Assembly: GCA_003138515.1 (NCBI GenBank)
Contig: PLGG01000038.1
Span: 4,187 to 44,807, forward strand
Reading direction: 5' to 3'
DNA length: 40,621 bases
Source of the DNA: Acidobacteriaceae bacterium
GTDB taxonomy: Bacteria > Acidobacteriota > Terriglobia > Terriglobales > Acidobacteriaceae
The notes under the pieces: model-generated
What the model was told of the DNA's origin: nothing
The model's database searches: none
Seen by the model: the letters and a program-made list of their open reading frames with translations, nothing else
Shown here: positions 9,019-17,960 of the stretch, piece by piece
Layout: every line of letters starts with the position of its first letter
Position numbering within the stretch: the first letter of the stretch is position 1
Made by a program: the position numbers and the translations under genes

Positions 9019-9060
9019 GCGAGGTGGGCGTCTGAAGGCCGGAGATTCAATGGGAATCAC

Positions 9061-9103
9061 TGGCGGTCTGGACATCGCCAGTACAGCCGGTCAGGAGACC
9101 GGC
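9061..9103. repeat. Paired REP-like hairpins
   Basis: Two inverted repeats stand side by side in the 108-base gap before the scaffold gene. TGGCG (9061-9065) pairs with CGCCA (9076-9080), and GCCGGTC (9086-9092) pairs perfectly with GACCGGC (9097-9103) around a four-base loop. This looks like a dispersed intergenic palindromic element rather than a terminator, as no T-run follows. Confidence 0.5.
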
Positions 9104-9126
9104 GCTACACTGCATCGGCAAAGCGC

Positions 9127-9486
9127 ATGTATTCTCCGCAAGTTCTCGACCATTTTGAGCACCCGCGCAACGCGGGAGCAGTTGCCGATGCGGACGCGTC
9201 GGCGCGAATCGAGAATCCGGCCTGCGGCGATGTTCTGGAGCTCACAGTGAAGGTTGCGGCGGGACGGATCGCGGAGATTCGCTTCAAGGCGAAGGGATGC
9301 GTGGCCGCGATGGCGTGCGGATCGGCGCTCACGGAGCTAGTGAGCGGGAAGACCGTGAGCGAGGCGAGGAAACTGAGCAGGGAAGAGTTGGTGCGCGCGG
9401 TCGGCGGGCTGCCCGCAGCGTCGACACACGCAAGCCACCTGGCGATCGACACGTTGGCGGCGGTGTTGAGAAAGACTTCCGGCTAG
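9127..9486 (+). CDS. IscU/NifU-N-like iron-sulfur scaffold protein lacking the third ligand cysteine
   Basis: A 119-residue protein of the IscU fold (N-terminal pattern YSPQVLDHFEHPRNAG). Aligned by eye with IscU, Cys33 (ENPACGD) matches Cys37, Asp35 matches Asp39 and Cys58 matches Cys63. The position of the third ligand, Cys106, is Ala102 in the motif THASHLA. An additional cysteine, Cys64, lies six residues after Cys58. IscU proteins build [2Fe-2S] clusters for transfer to apo-enzymes. Its place directly behind an enzyme with at least two, probably three, Fe-S clusters suggests a dedicated scaffold or carrier. No cysteine desulfurase lies nearby. The altered cysteine set makes standard IscU activity uncertain. 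Confidence 0.8.
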   Translation: MYSPQVLDHFEHPRNAGAVADADASARIENPACGDVLELTVKVAAGRIAEIRFKAKGCVAAMACGSALTELVSGKTVSEARKLSREELVRAVGGLPAASTHASHLAIDTLAAVLRKTSG

Positions 9487-9488
9487 GC

Positions 9489-10142
9489 TCAGCGCGCGGC
9501 CGGCGGAGCTTTTGCGGTGAGCGCATCATAATCTTCCGGGGTGTTGAGGCCGGCCTTTTCGAGCGACTCAGGAACGGAGACATAGGCGACGCGCTGCGCG
9601 TGCGCGTGCAAGACATCGCGCGCATTGCCGGTGGCAGGCGCATCAAGAAACTGTGCGATCAATTCACGGCTGACCAGAAGCGGGTGGCCATGTTTGCCAT
9701 CGTTCTCCGGCGCGACGGCCCAAATGCCTTGCGCGAGGGCACGCTGGAACGAAGCGCAGAGACGTTCGAGTGAGTTGGCGCTTAAGGGTGGGCAATCGAC
9801 CGGCGTGATCATCGCGGAATCGCAGCCGCGGGATAAAGCTTCGGTCAAGCCAACCTGCAGGGAACTGAATTGACCGCGGTCCGGGATCGGGTTGCGAACC
9901 ATGTATGCGCCACAAGCGCCGGCGGTAACACCGACGGGGTGAGAGTTTCTGCCCGCAACGACAACGACCAGGCGCGTGTAGGGCTCGAACGCGAGGATGG
10001 CCGCCGAAAGAAGCGTGGGGCCGGGCCGTGGGGTTGCGCCCGGCTCGGGCGGAGGCCAGGGAAGCAGCGCCTTGTCCGCGCCCATGCGCGAAGACTCGCC
10101 GGCAGCGAGGATGATGCCGCAGAGATTTAGGGCACCGGTCAT
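9489..10142 (-). CDS. mocA: MocA-like molybdenum cofactor nucleotidyltransferase
   Basis: A 217-residue MobA/MocA-type nucleotidyltransferase. The signature GIILAAGESSRMGADKALLP (residues 9-28) is the nucleotide-binding loop, and the VDCPPLS segment holds the metal-binding Asp. In organisms with xanthine dehydrogenase-family enzymes this protein attaches CMP to molybdopterin to form the cytosine dinucleotide used by aldehyde oxidoreductases. Linkage to the hydroxylase and to xdhC supports that role. A GTP-specific MobA role is less likely. It lies 43 bases downstream of xdhC on the same strand. Its stop codon is only two bases from the stop of the convergent scaffold gene. Confidence 0.82.
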   Translation of the reverse strand: MTGALNLCGIILAAGESSRMGADKALLPWPPPEPGATPRPGPTLLSAAILAFEPYTRLVVVVAGRNSHPVGVTAGACGAYMVRNPIPDRGQFSSLQVGLTEALSRGCDSAMITPVDCPPLSANSLERLCASFQRALAQGIWAVAPENDGKHGHPLLVSRELIAQFLDAPATGNARDVLHAHAQRVAYVSVPESLEKAGLNTPEDYDALTAKAPPAAR

Positions 10143-10185
10143 AAAGAAAAGATAGCAAAGATAGCAGGGAGCAAATGGACTAAGG

Positions 10186-11061
10186 CTATTTTTCTGTGGG
10201 GGCGGAAAGCGGTTCGCCGGGCGCCGCGGATTCGGCGGTGGCCGCGGCGTGCCTTGCGTTGTGGAACCAGCTCATGTGAGGCAGTGCGCGCTCCGCGCGA
10301 TGGCGCACCGCAATCAACTCGGCAACGATGGAGACAGCAATTTCTTCGGGCGTGACAGCGCCGATGTCCAGGCCGACGGGCGAATGCACGCGGTCAAATA
10401 GTTCCGGGTTGAGGCCCTCACGAGTGAGCTCGCGAAACACTGTGATGGCTTTGCGTTTGGAGCCGACCATGCCGATGTAACGAGCGGGCGTTTGCACGGC
10501 CCAGCGCAGAATCCGCATGTCGTCGCGGTGGCCGCGGGTGACGATAACAATGTAAGAAGACTCGGCGGGCGCAAGCTCCTTGACAGCTTCATCGAAGTCC
10601 CTGGCGATGACCTGGAGCGCATTGGGAAAGCGCTCCGGGTTGGCATAGGCGTCGCGGTCGTCAGTGACAATGCAGTCAAAGCCGGCGTTGCGCGCGGCCT
10701 TGAAGAGCTCGATGGCGACATGGCCTGCGCCGAAAATGTAGAGCAGCGGCACGGGCAGCACCGGTTCGATGAAGATTTCGAGCGTGCCGCCGCAGACGAG
10801 TCCGGTGTCGTACTTGGGATCCTGATTGAGATCGAACGTGAGGGTGCGCGGCTTTTCCTGCGCGATGACTTCGCGCGCCGCCTGCCAGACTTCGGCTTCG
10901 ACGCAGCCACCGCCAATGGTTCCGGCGATGGAGCCGTCGTCGCGGATAAGCATTTTGGCGCTCTGAAACGAGGGAATGGAGCCGTGCGAGTTCACGATGG
11001 TCGCGACAGCGCCGCTGCGGCCCTCACGTTGCAGCTTTACGATCTCCTCATAAACGTTCAT
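10186..11061 (-). CDS. xdhC: XdhC/PaoD-type molybdenum cofactor insertion chaperone
   Basis: A 291-residue XdhC-family protein. The N-terminal XdhC/CoxI domain shows GTIGGGCVEAEVW (near 47-59). The C-terminal Rossmann-like domain begins with LYIFGAGHVAIELF. Proteins of this family bind the mature Mo cofactor, help add the terminal sulfido ligand and insert it into the apo-enzyme. PaoD does this for PaoABC. The gene heads the minus-strand pair xdhC-mocA and faces the hydroxylase operon. Its promoter region (11062-11231) is shared with the divergent pyrimidine genes. The tail after residue 265 is rich in Ala/Pro and probably disordered. Confidence 0.88.
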   Translation of the reverse strand: MNVYEEIVKLQREGRSGAVATIVNSHGSIPSFQSAKMLIRDDGSIAGTIGGGCVEAEVWQAAREVIAQEKPRTLTFDLNQDPKYDTGLVCGGTLEIFIEPVLPVPLLYIFGAGHVAIELFKAARNAGFDCIVTDDRDAYANPERFPNALQVIARDFDEAVKELAPAESSYIVIVTRGHRDDMRILRWAVQTPARYIGMVGSKRKAITVFRELTREGLNPELFDRVHSPVGLDIGAVTPEEIAVSIVAELIAVRHRAERALPHMSWFHNARHAAATAESAAPGEPLSAPTEK

Positions 11062-11163
11062 CTCACTCGATTATTGGATTGGCTGAGAAGTAAGTCAATG
11101 TGAGGCTCGGCGCCGGCTTGATAGCAGGGCCGCTTTCTACCGAGCGAAGCCGCCAGAATGCTA

Positions 11164-11192
11164 TTGCCGAATGGAAGCAATTCAATTAACTT
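11164..11192 (+). promoter_or_regulatory. Possible housekeeping-type promoter for the pyrimidine operon
   Basis: TTGCCG (11164-11169) and TAACTT (11187-11192) are separated by 17 bases and lie 40 bases upstream of the first pyrimidine gene, within the shared divergent gap with xdhC. The match to a sigma-70 consensus is weak, so this is only a candidate. Confidence 0.25.
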
Positions 11193-11231
11193 CTAAGACT
11201 CACAGTTTATTTACTTAGGAGGTAGCAAGCC

Positions 11232-12101
11232 ATGGCCCGAGTTGTTCGATGTTCCATTATTCAGGCGTCGAATGCATTGCCTGCGACCGAACCGCTGCCC
11301 GCGCAAAAGAAGGCTATGGTGGACAAGCATGTGGGATTGATCCGGCAGGCGGCAAAGCAGGGAGCGCAGATCGTGTGCCTACAGGAGATATTCAACGGGC
11401 CATATTTTTGCGCCGAGCAGGAAACGAAATGGTACGAGATGACCGAGGCGGTTCCCGACGGGCCGACAGTGAGCCTGATGCGGGCACTGGCGAAGGAGCT
11501 GCGCATTGCGCTGATCGTGCCCGTATATGAGGTGGAGCAAGAGGGCGTCTTTTATAACACCGCGGCAATGATCGCGAGCGACGGGACCTATCTGGGCAAG
11601 TACCGCAAGACCCATATTCCGCATGTGGCGCCGGGGTTCTGGGAGAAGTTCTATTTCCGGCCGGGAAATCTGGGGTATCCGGTGTTCGATCTGGGTTTTG
11701 CCAAGTTGGGCATCTATATCTGTTACGACCGGCACTTTCCCGAGGGCGCGAGGTGCCTGGGGCTGAATGGCGCAGAGATCGTGTTCAATCCGTCGGCGAC
11801 CGTGGCCGGGCTGAGCGAGTACCTGTGGAAGCTGGAGCAGCCCGCGCACGCGGTGGCGAACGGCTATTTCATCGCGGCGATCAACCGCGTGGGGACCGAG
11901 GCGCCGTGGAACATCGGCGAGTTTTACGGGACGAGCTATTTCTGCAGTCCGCGCGGGAAAATCATTGCCGAAGCCGGGCGCGACAAGGACGAGGTGCTGA
12001 CCGCCGACCTGAATCTGGACGAAATTGCCGAAGTGCGGCGCACGTGGCAGTTCTATCGCGACCGCCGGCCTGACTTGTATGGGCCGCTGGTGGCGTCGTA
12101 A
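11232..12101 (+). CDS. Beta-ureidopropionase (N-carbamoyl-beta-alanine amidohydrolase), nitrilase superfamily
   Basis: A 289-residue carbon-nitrogen hydrolase. The catalytic triad is visible as Glu52 (CLQEIFNGPYF), Lys126 (YRKTHIP) and Cys164 (IYICYDRHFPE). These loops match the beta-ureidopropionase/N-carbamoylputrescine amidase branch. The enzyme would cut N-carbamoyl-beta-alanine to beta-alanine, CO2 and ammonia, the third step of reductive pyrimidine breakdown. The neighbours preT, preA and dihydropyrimidinase make this far likelier than polyamine synthesis. It starts with a strong ribosome site (TAGGAGGT) and heads the five-gene run ending with the NCS1 permease. Confidence 0.88.
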   Translation: MARVVRCSIIQASNALPATEPLPAQKKAMVDKHVGLIRQAAKQGAQIVCLQEIFNGPYFCAEQETKWYEMTEAVPDGPTVSLMRALAKELRIALIVPVYEVEQEGVFYNTAAMIASDGTYLGKYRKTHIPHVAPGFWEKFYFRPGNLGYPVFDLGFAKLGIYICYDRHFPEGARCLGLNGAEIVFNPSATVAGLSEYLWKLEQPAHAVANGYFIAAINRVGTEAPWNIGEFYGTSYFCSPRGKIIAEAGRDKDEVLTADLNLDEIAEVRRTWQFYRDRRPDLYGPLVAS

Positions 12102-12116
12102 GGCGGAGGCGAACGC

Positions 12117-13445
12117 ATGAGCACCGCAGTACTACCCCATGACGAGCAACTACGAGCGCGATTTAGCGAATTGAAGCCGGCGCTGACTGCGCAGGCCGCG
12201 GTGATTGAGGCGGACCGCTGCCTGAATTGCTTCGACGCGCCGTGCACGGCGGCGTGCCCCACGCATATCGATGTGCCTGGGTTCATCAAGCGCATTGCAT
12301 CGGGGAATTTGCGCGGGTCTGCGCTGCGAATTCTGGATGCGAATATTCTGGGGGCGAGCTGCGCACGGGTTTGTCCCGTGGACGTGCTGTGCGAGGGCGC
12401 GTGCGTGCTGACGCGGCAGAACCGGAAGCCGATTCAAATTGGGCAACTGCAGCGGCGCGCTATGGACGCGTTCTGGGCGTCCGGCGAGGCTGTGCCGGTG
12501 GCTGCGCCGGGAACGCACAAGCTGCGCGTGGCGTGCATTGGCGGTGGGCCGGCGTCGCTGGCCTGCGCGGCGGAGTTGTGCCGCCAGGGTGCGCGGGCGA
12601 CGGTGATCGAACGGCGTGAGCTGCCGGGCGGATTGAATACATACGGCGTAGCGGAGTACAAGCTGCGCGCCGCCGACAGCGTGCACGAGGTGGAGATGAT
12701 CCGGCGCCTGGGTGTGGAGTTCCGGTGCGGCCTTGAAGTGGATTCGGCCGCGGCGCTGGTGGCGCTGGAAGCGGAGTTCGACTTTATCTTTCTGGGGCTG
12801 GGCCTGGGCGCGATGCAGCGGCTGAACATTCCGGGCGAAGACGCGGAGGGCGTGATGAACGCTCTGGAGCTGATTGCGGCGTACAAGACGGGGCACCTGC
12901 GCGAGTTGCACGGGACGGTAGTGGTAGTGGGTGCCGGAAATACGGCGATCGACGCGGCCAATGCAGCGCGGCGGCTGGGCGCGGACACTGTCTATATGCT
13001 TTACCGGCGCAGCGAGAGCGATATGTCGGCGTTCGATTTTGAATATGAACACGCTAAACAGGAAGGCGTGCAGTTTCTTTGGCGACGGCAGCCGGTGGCG
13101 ATCGGGCAGGGCGAGCATGGCCGTCTGATTTTGGAGACAGTGCAAGCGCGCGAGGCGGATGGAAAGATTGAGGTGATCCCCGATTCGCAGTCGGCGATTG
13201 CGTGCGATCTGGTGGTGCCGGCAATCGGGCAGTCGCCGCTGACGCAGATTTTGCAGGAGCTGCGCGGCGTTCAGGCACGCGACGGAAAGATTGTGGCCGA
13301 TCGCGTTACGGGACAGACGGGGAATCCGAGGTACTATGCCGGCGGCGATTGCGTGAACGGCGGGCGCGAGGTGGTGGATGCGGTGGCCGGAGGCAAGCGT
13401 GCCGCGCGCGCGATGTTGAAAGAAGCGGAGGTGGCCCATGCCTGA
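12117..13445 (+). CDS. preT: NAD-dependent dihydropyrimidine dehydrogenase, PreT subunit
   Basis: A 442-residue flavoprotein that takes electrons from or gives them to NAD(H) and passes them to PreA. The N-terminal GltD-like region holds two four-cysteine sets for [4Fe-4S] clusters: Cys35, 38, 43, 47 and Cys82, 86, 92, 96. The FAD-binding segment follows (CIGGGPASLACA, about 140-151). A second Rossmann segment (VVVVGAGNTAIDAANAA) binds NAD(P). Length and order fit E. coli PreT. The last eight bases overlap preA, so the two subunits are translationally coupled. With PreA it reduces uracil and thymine to the 5,6-dihydro forms, or runs the reverse reaction. Confidence 0.92.
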   Translation: MSTAVLPHDEQLRARFSELKPALTAQAAVIEADRCLNCFDAPCTAACPTHIDVPGFIKRIASGNLRGSALRILDANILGASCARVCPVDVLCEGACVLTRQNRKPIQIGQLQRRAMDAFWASGEAVPVAAPGTHKLRVACIGGGPASLACAAELCRQGARATVIERRELPGGLNTYGVAEYKLRAADSVHEVEMIRRLGVEFRCGLEVDSAAALVALEAEFDFIFLGLGLGAMQRLNIPGEDAEGVMNALELIAAYKTGHLRELHGTVVVVGAGNTAIDAANAARRLGADTVYMLYRRSESDMSAFDFEYEHAKQEGVQFLWRRQPVAIGQGEHGRLILETVQAREADGKIEVIPDSQSAIACDLVVPAIGQSPLTQILQELRGVQARDGKIVADRVTGQTGNPRYYAGGDCVNGGREVVDAVAGGKRAARAMLKEAEVAHA

Positions 13446-14862
13446 CATCGGCGTGCGGAATTTTGCGGGCGGCATCAACTCGCCCAATCCGTTCTGGCTG
13501 GCGTCGGCGCCGCCGACGAATACGGGCGAGATGATCATGCGCGCGTTCGACGCGGGCTGGGGCGGCGGGGTGTGGAAGACCATCGGCGAGCCGATTACCA
13601 ATGTGACTTCGCGCTACTCTGCGACGGACTGGAACGGTCAGCGGATCATGGGCTTCAACAATATTGAGCTCATTAGCGACCGGACCGTGGAGCAGAACCT
13701 GCGCGAGATGGCGGAAGTGAAAAAGCGCTATCCGAAGAACGCGGTGATTGCGTCGCTGATGGTGGCGTCCACACGCGAAGCGTGGCACGAGATTGTGACG
13801 CGCACAGAGGATGCGGGAGCGGACGGGTTGGAGCTGAACTTTGGCTGCCCGCACGGCATGAGTGAGCGCGGAATGGGCTCGGCGGTAGGGCAGGTGCCAG
13901 AGTACGCCCAGATGATTACCGAGTGGGTGAAGGAAAAGGCGCGCACGCCGGTGCTGGTGAAGCTGACGCCCAACATCAGCGACATTCGTACGGTGGCGCG
14001 GGCGGCGAAGCGCGGCGGGGCCGATGGATTGTCTGCTATCAACACCATCAATTCGATTACTGGGATCGATCTGGACACATTTGTGCCGCGGCCCAATGTG
14101 GACGGGAAGAGCTCGCACGGCGGGTACTGCGGGCCGGCGGTGAAACCGATCGCGTTGAACATGGTGCAGCAGATTCTGGCCGATCCGGAGTCGACGCTGC
14201 CGCTTTCGGGAATCGGCGGGATCGGATCGTGGCGCGATGCGGCTGAGTTTTTGCTGCTGGGATGCGGGACGGTGCAGGTGTGCACGGTGGTGATGCACTA
14301 CGGTTATCGGATTGTCGAGGACATGGCTGAAGGTCTGGACAACTGGATGCGGGAGAAAGGATTCAAGACGCTCGAGGATTTTCGCGGATTGTCCTTGAAT
14401 CGCGTGACAGAGTGGAAACACCTGAACCTGAACTACAAGATCGTGGCGCACATCGACGAGCAGAAGTGCATTGGGTGCGACCTGTGTCACATTGCGTGCT
14501 GGGACGGTGCGCACCAATGCATTCATCTGGACCGAGTGACCGGGCCGGTTGACGGGCACCTGGAACTGCATCGAACGCCGGCGGCGAAGGAATCGGAGAG
14601 TCGCGCGTCGATTGCGGAGACTCCCGTGACGCGCAAGGAACGCGCGGCGGCGTTTGCTCCGGGGCCGTATCCCGCGCCGCTCGAGAGGATTTCTCGAGTG
14701 GACGAGACTGAATGCGTGGGGTGCAACTTATGCTCTTTGGTTTGTCCGGTGGACGGATGCATCACGATGGTGCAGGTTGATACGGGCCTCAAGCCGGAGA
14801 CGTGGGACGAACGCACGCGGGGAGCAGCGTGCGTGCCCACAGTCGGCGAGCCGGCAAATTAG
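13438..14862 (+). CDS. preA: NAD-dependent dihydropyrimidine dehydrogenase, PreA subunit
   Basis: The catalytic subunit (474 residues): an FMN-binding TIM barrel of the dihydroorotate dehydrogenase type followed by a ferredoxin domain. The active-site loop ELNFGCPHGMSERGMG contains Cys137 at the place of the catalytic cysteine of mammalian dihydropyrimidine dehydrogenase. The C-terminal region has two [4Fe-4S] motifs (CIGCDLCHIAC and CVGCNLCSLVCPVDGC). Between them is a spacer of about 65 residues, longer than I recall for E. coli PreA, with Pro/Ala-rich sequence. The ATG lies inside the end of preT. Dihydropyrimidinase follows after 20 bases. Confidence 0.92.
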   Translation: MPDIGVRNFAGGINSPNPFWLASAPPTNTGEMIMRAFDAGWGGGVWKTIGEPITNVTSRYSATDWNGQRIMGFNNIELISDRTVEQNLREMAEVKKRYPKNAVIASLMVASTREAWHEIVTRTEDAGADGLELNFGCPHGMSERGMGSAVGQVPEYAQMITEWVKEKARTPVLVKLTPNISDIRTVARAAKRGGADGLSAINTINSITGIDLDTFVPRPNVDGKSSHGGYCGPAVKPIALNMVQQILADPESTLPLSGIGGIGSWRDAAEFLLLGCGTVQVCTVVMHYGYRIVEDMAEGLDNWMREKGFKTLEDFRGLSLNRVTEWKHLNLNYKIVAHIDEQKCIGCDLCHIACWDGAHQCIHLDRVTGPVDGHLELHRTPAAKESESRASIAETPVTRKERAAAFAPGPYPAPLERISRVDETECVGCNLCSLVCPVDGCITMVQVDTGLKPETWDERTRGAACVPTVGEPAN

Positions 14863-14882
14863 CGAGGAGTGGGGCGAGAGCG

Positions 14883-16280
14883 ATGTCCAGGATTTTGATT
14901 CAAAACGGAACGATTGTGAACGCTGACGGAAGCGTCAAGGCTGATCTGCTCATTGATGGCACAGCGATCAAGGAAGTGCGCGCAGGGATTCCAGCGAGCG
15001 CGGCGGACAAAGTGGTGGACGCGACTGGACTGTTGATTCTGCCTGGCGGGATCGACGCGCACACGCATCTCGACATGCCGTTCGGAGGGTCGAAATCTGC
15101 GGACGATTTTGAGACGGGCACGCGAGCCGCGGCGATTGGGGGAACGACGACGATTGTGGACTTCGCGATCCAGGCGAAGGGCACGAAGATGCGCACAGCG
15201 CTTGACACGTGGTGGAAGAAGGCCGAGGGGAAAGCGTGCATCGACTACGGGCTGCACATGATCGTCACGGACCTTGGAGACGCTGGCCTGGAAGACATGG
15301 ACGACATGGTGCGCGAGGGCGTGGCCAGCTTCAAGCTGTTCATGGCGTATCCCAACGTATTGATGGTGGACGACGCCACGATCTTCAAAGCACTCCAGCA
15401 GACCGCGAAGAACGGAGCGCTGATCTGCATGCACGCGGAGAACGGGTCGGTGATCGATGTGATTGTGCAGCAGGCGTTGGCCGAGGGGAAGACTGCGCCG
15501 GTTTATCACGCGCTGACGCGGCCGACGAAGGCCGAGGCCGAAGCTGTGCATCGCGCGATTGCGATGGCGGAAATTGCCGGCGTGCCGATTTACATCGTGC
15601 ATCTTTCAAGCGAGGACGCGCTGAACCAGGTGCGCGAGGCCCGGGATCGGGGATTGCCGGCGTTTGCCGAGACGTGCCCGCAGTACCTGCTGCTCTCGAT
15701 CGAAGACAACATGGACGGCAAGGGCTGGGAGGGCGCGAAGTATGTGTTTACGCCACCGCTTCGCGAAAAGAAGAACCAGCCGAAGCTTTGGGAGGGTCTG
15801 AAGAAGGACAATCTGCAAGTGGTGTCGACGGATCATTGCCCGTTTTGTTTCGAAGATCAGAAGGCACTGGGTAAGGACGATTTCACGATGATTCCCAATG
15901 GCGGCCCCGGGATCGAGAACCGGCTGCAATTGCTGCATCACCACGGCGTGGGGCAGGGGAATTTCTCTATTAACAGATTTGTCGAGCTGGTATCGACGGC
16001 GCCGGCGAGGATTTTCGGAATGTATCCGAAGAAGGGCGTGCTGGCCGCGGGCAGCGATGCGGACCTGGTGCTTTGGGATCCGGTGGAGGACTATACGATC
16101 AGCGCGAAGACGCACCATATGCGCGTGGACTACTCGATGTTCGAGGGGTTCAAGGTGCGGGGAAACGCGCGCGATGTGTATTCGCGCGGCGAGCTGATTG
16201 TGAGCGGCGGGAAGTTTATTGGAAAGCCGGGGCGAGGCAAGTATTTGCGGCGCGAGGCACGGGGCGGGGCGTGGAGATAA
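14883..16280 (+). CDS. hydA: Dihydropyrimidinase (D-hydantoinase family)
   Basis: A 465-residue cyclic amidohydrolase that opens dihydrouracil or dihydrothymine to the N-carbamoyl-beta-amino acid. The binuclear metal site is visible: His60 and His62 (GIDAHTHLD), the carboxylated Lys151 (ASFKLFMAYP), His184 (MHAENG), His240 (IVHLSSED) and the Asp of STDHCPF. The open frame extends upstream to 14802 inside preA. I chose ATG 14883 because the protein begins there with the family's usual MSRILIQNGTIV start and a GAGGAG lies upstream. Hydantoin hydrolysis is an alternative activity, but the preT/preA neighbours favour pyrimidines. Confidence 0.92.
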   Translation: MSRILIQNGTIVNADGSVKADLLIDGTAIKEVRAGIPASAADKVVDATGLLILPGGIDAHTHLDMPFGGSKSADDFETGTRAAAIGGTTTIVDFAIQAKGTKMRTALDTWWKKAEGKACIDYGLHMIVTDLGDAGLEDMDDMVREGVASFKLFMAYPNVLMVDDATIFKALQQTAKNGALICMHAENGSVIDVIVQQALAEGKTAPVYHALTRPTKAEAEAVHRAIAMAEIAGVPIYIVHLSSEDALNQVREARDRGLPAFAETCPQYLLLSIEDNMDGKGWEGAKYVFTPPLREKKNQPKLWEGLKKDNLQVVSTDHCPFCFEDQKALGKDDFTMIPNGGPGIENRLQLLHHHGVGQGNFSINRFVELVSTAPARIFGMYPKKGVLAAGSDADLVLWDPVEDYTISAKTHHMRVDYSMFEGFKVRGNARDVYSRGELIVSGGKFIGKPGRGKYLRREARGGAWR

Positions 16281-16290
16281 GGCAGCCTCA

Positions 16291-16444
16291 AGCTGCTAGC
16301 TTCTAGCTGCTAGCCTGTTCTTGTGGTCGTGGATCGTGCGATCCCAGGTCCGAAAATCCGGGCCTGGGGCACCCAAGATCCAACAGCAACCGCAGATCCT
16401 TCGACTCCGTCGCTTTGCCGTTCCGGCGCGCTCGGTCACTCAGG
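16291..16444. repeat. Repeat-rich intergenic region between dihydropyrimidinase and permease
   Basis: AGCTGCTAGC occurs twice (16291-16300 and 16305-16314). A perfect hairpin GGATCG/CGATCC follows (16331-16344), then a CCAGG/CCTGG stem (16344-16367). Next comes a CCTTCGACTCCGTCGC...TCAGGATGACA unit (about 16398-16450) of a kind I recognise as a dispersed intergenic repeat. It may attenuate read-through into the permease gene. No T-run terminator is seen. Confidence 0.45.
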
Positions 16445-16507
16445 ATGACAGCCTAATAAATTGAACTTACTTTAGAGACAGGTTCCCAACGTCACAGAGG
16501 AGGTCCT

Positions 16508-17923
16508 GTGAGCACCGTCGATCCGTCACTATCGAATCGCGACCTGACGCCGACGACTCCGGCGCAGCGCACGTGGGGTTTTTACAATTACACGGCGCTG
16601 TGGTTTTCGATGTGCATGGAGATCACGACGTACCGGCTCGCGTCGGGACTGATCGCTAAAGGGATGGACTGGAAGCAGGCGATCGGGACGGTGCTGGTGG
16701 GAAACCTGATTGTGCTCGTTCCCATGCTGCTGAACGCGCACGCCGGCGCAAAGTACGGGATTCCGTTTCCGGTGTTTCTGCGAGCGTCGTTTGGCGTACG
16801 CGGGGCGAATCTGGCGGCGCTGCTACGAGCGGTGGTGGCGTGCGGATGGTTCGGGATTCAATCGTGGATCGGCGGCAGCGCGATTGATGCGATGCTGATC
16901 GTGATCTGGCCGAGCGCGGAAGGGAACGGCGGCATTTTGTGGGCGTGCTTCCTCGGCTTCTGGCTGCTGAACATGGTTGTGGTGTGGCGGGGCGTGGAGT
17001 CGATCAGGCGGCTCCAGGCGTTTGGCGCGCCGTTCATGTTTGTAATGGCCGTGGCGCTGCTGGTTTGGGTGCGGATGAAGGCGGGCAGCTTTGGCGCCAT
17101 GCTGTCCACACCGAGCCAGTTTCACTCGCGGGGAGAGTTTCTGAGTGTGTTCTTCCCGTCGTTGACGGCGATGGTGGGCTACTGGGCGACGCTGGCGCTG
17201 AACATTCCCGATTTCACCCGGTATTCGAAGTCGCAAAGCGTGCAGTCGTGGGGGCAGGCGTTCGGACTGCCGGTGGCCATGGTGCTGTACACGTTTCTTG
17301 GAATCGCGGTGACGTCAGCATCGGTGGTGTTGTTCGGCAAGCCGATCTGGGACCCGGTGCAGCTGATTGGAATGTTCCATCAGCCAGTGGTCGCGTTTGT
17401 CGCGCTGATTGCAGTGCTTGTCGCCACGCTGAACGTGAACATCGGAGCGAACGTGGTGTCGCCGTCGAACGATTTTTCAAATCTCTATCCGCGGCTGATC
17501 AGCTTTCGCACGGGTGGATTGATTACCGGATTCCTGGGTCTGGCGATGTGCCCGTGGAAGCTGCTGGCCACGCCGGACGCGTTCATTTTTGGATGGCTGG
17601 TGGGCTACTCGGGCCTGCTGGGTCCGGTGGCCGGGATCATGGTGTGCGACTATTTTTTCATCCGCGGGACCGAGCTGGATGTGAACTCGCTGTATCACCG
17701 TGACGGCATCTACCACTACACAAAGGGAGTGAATCCGAGGGCGTTGATAGCGCTGGCTCTCGGAGCTGGAATCGCGCTGATCGGCGTGTTCGTTAAGCCG
17801 TTGCACTTTCTCTACGACTACGCGTGGTTCGTGGGATTCTTTACCGCGGGCGCGTCGTATGTGGCGATGATGAAACTGGCGGCGCCGGTTGGCGCGGTGG
17901 AGAGAGCGCAAGAGATCGCATAG
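16508..17923 (+). CDS. NCS1 family nucleobase/hydantoin permease
   Basis: A 471-residue integral membrane protein with about twelve hydrophobic helices. The N-terminal segment WGFYNYTALWFSMCMEI and the GWFGIQSWIGGSAIDAML helix are typical of the NCS1 nucleobase-cation symporters (PucI, Mhp1, FurA types). Its place after the pyrimidine genes implies uptake of uracil, thymine, a dihydropyrimidine or hydantoin. The exact substrate cannot be told from sequence. The start is a GTG with a strong GAGGAGGT ribosome site just upstream. A repeat-rich gap of 227 bases separates it from the dihydropyrimidinase gene, so it may also have its own promoter. Confidence 0.88.
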   Translation: MSTVDPSLSNRDLTPTTPAQRTWGFYNYTALWFSMCMEITTYRLASGLIAKGMDWKQAIGTVLVGNLIVLVPMLLNAHAGAKYGIPFPVFLRASFGVRGANLAALLRAVVACGWFGIQSWIGGSAIDAMLIVIWPSAEGNGGILWACFLGFWLLNMVVVWRGVESIRRLQAFGAPFMFVMAVALLVWVRMKAGSFGAMLSTPSQFHSRGEFLSVFFPSLTAMVGYWATLALNIPDFTRYSKSQSVQSWGQAFGLPVAMVLYTFLGIAVTSASVVLFGKPIWDPVQLIGMFHQPVVAFVALIAVLVATLNVNIGANVVSPSNDFSNLYPRLISFRTGGLITGFLGLAMCPWKLLATPDAFIFGWLVGYSGLLGPVAGIMVCDYFFIRGTELDVNSLYHRDGIYHYTKGVNPRALIALALGAGIALIGVFVKPLHFLYDYAWFVGFFTAGASYVAMMKLAAPVGAVERAQEIA

Positions 17924-17960
17924 CGTAATTGGAAGAGGCGAATTTGGGTTCGTGCTATCC

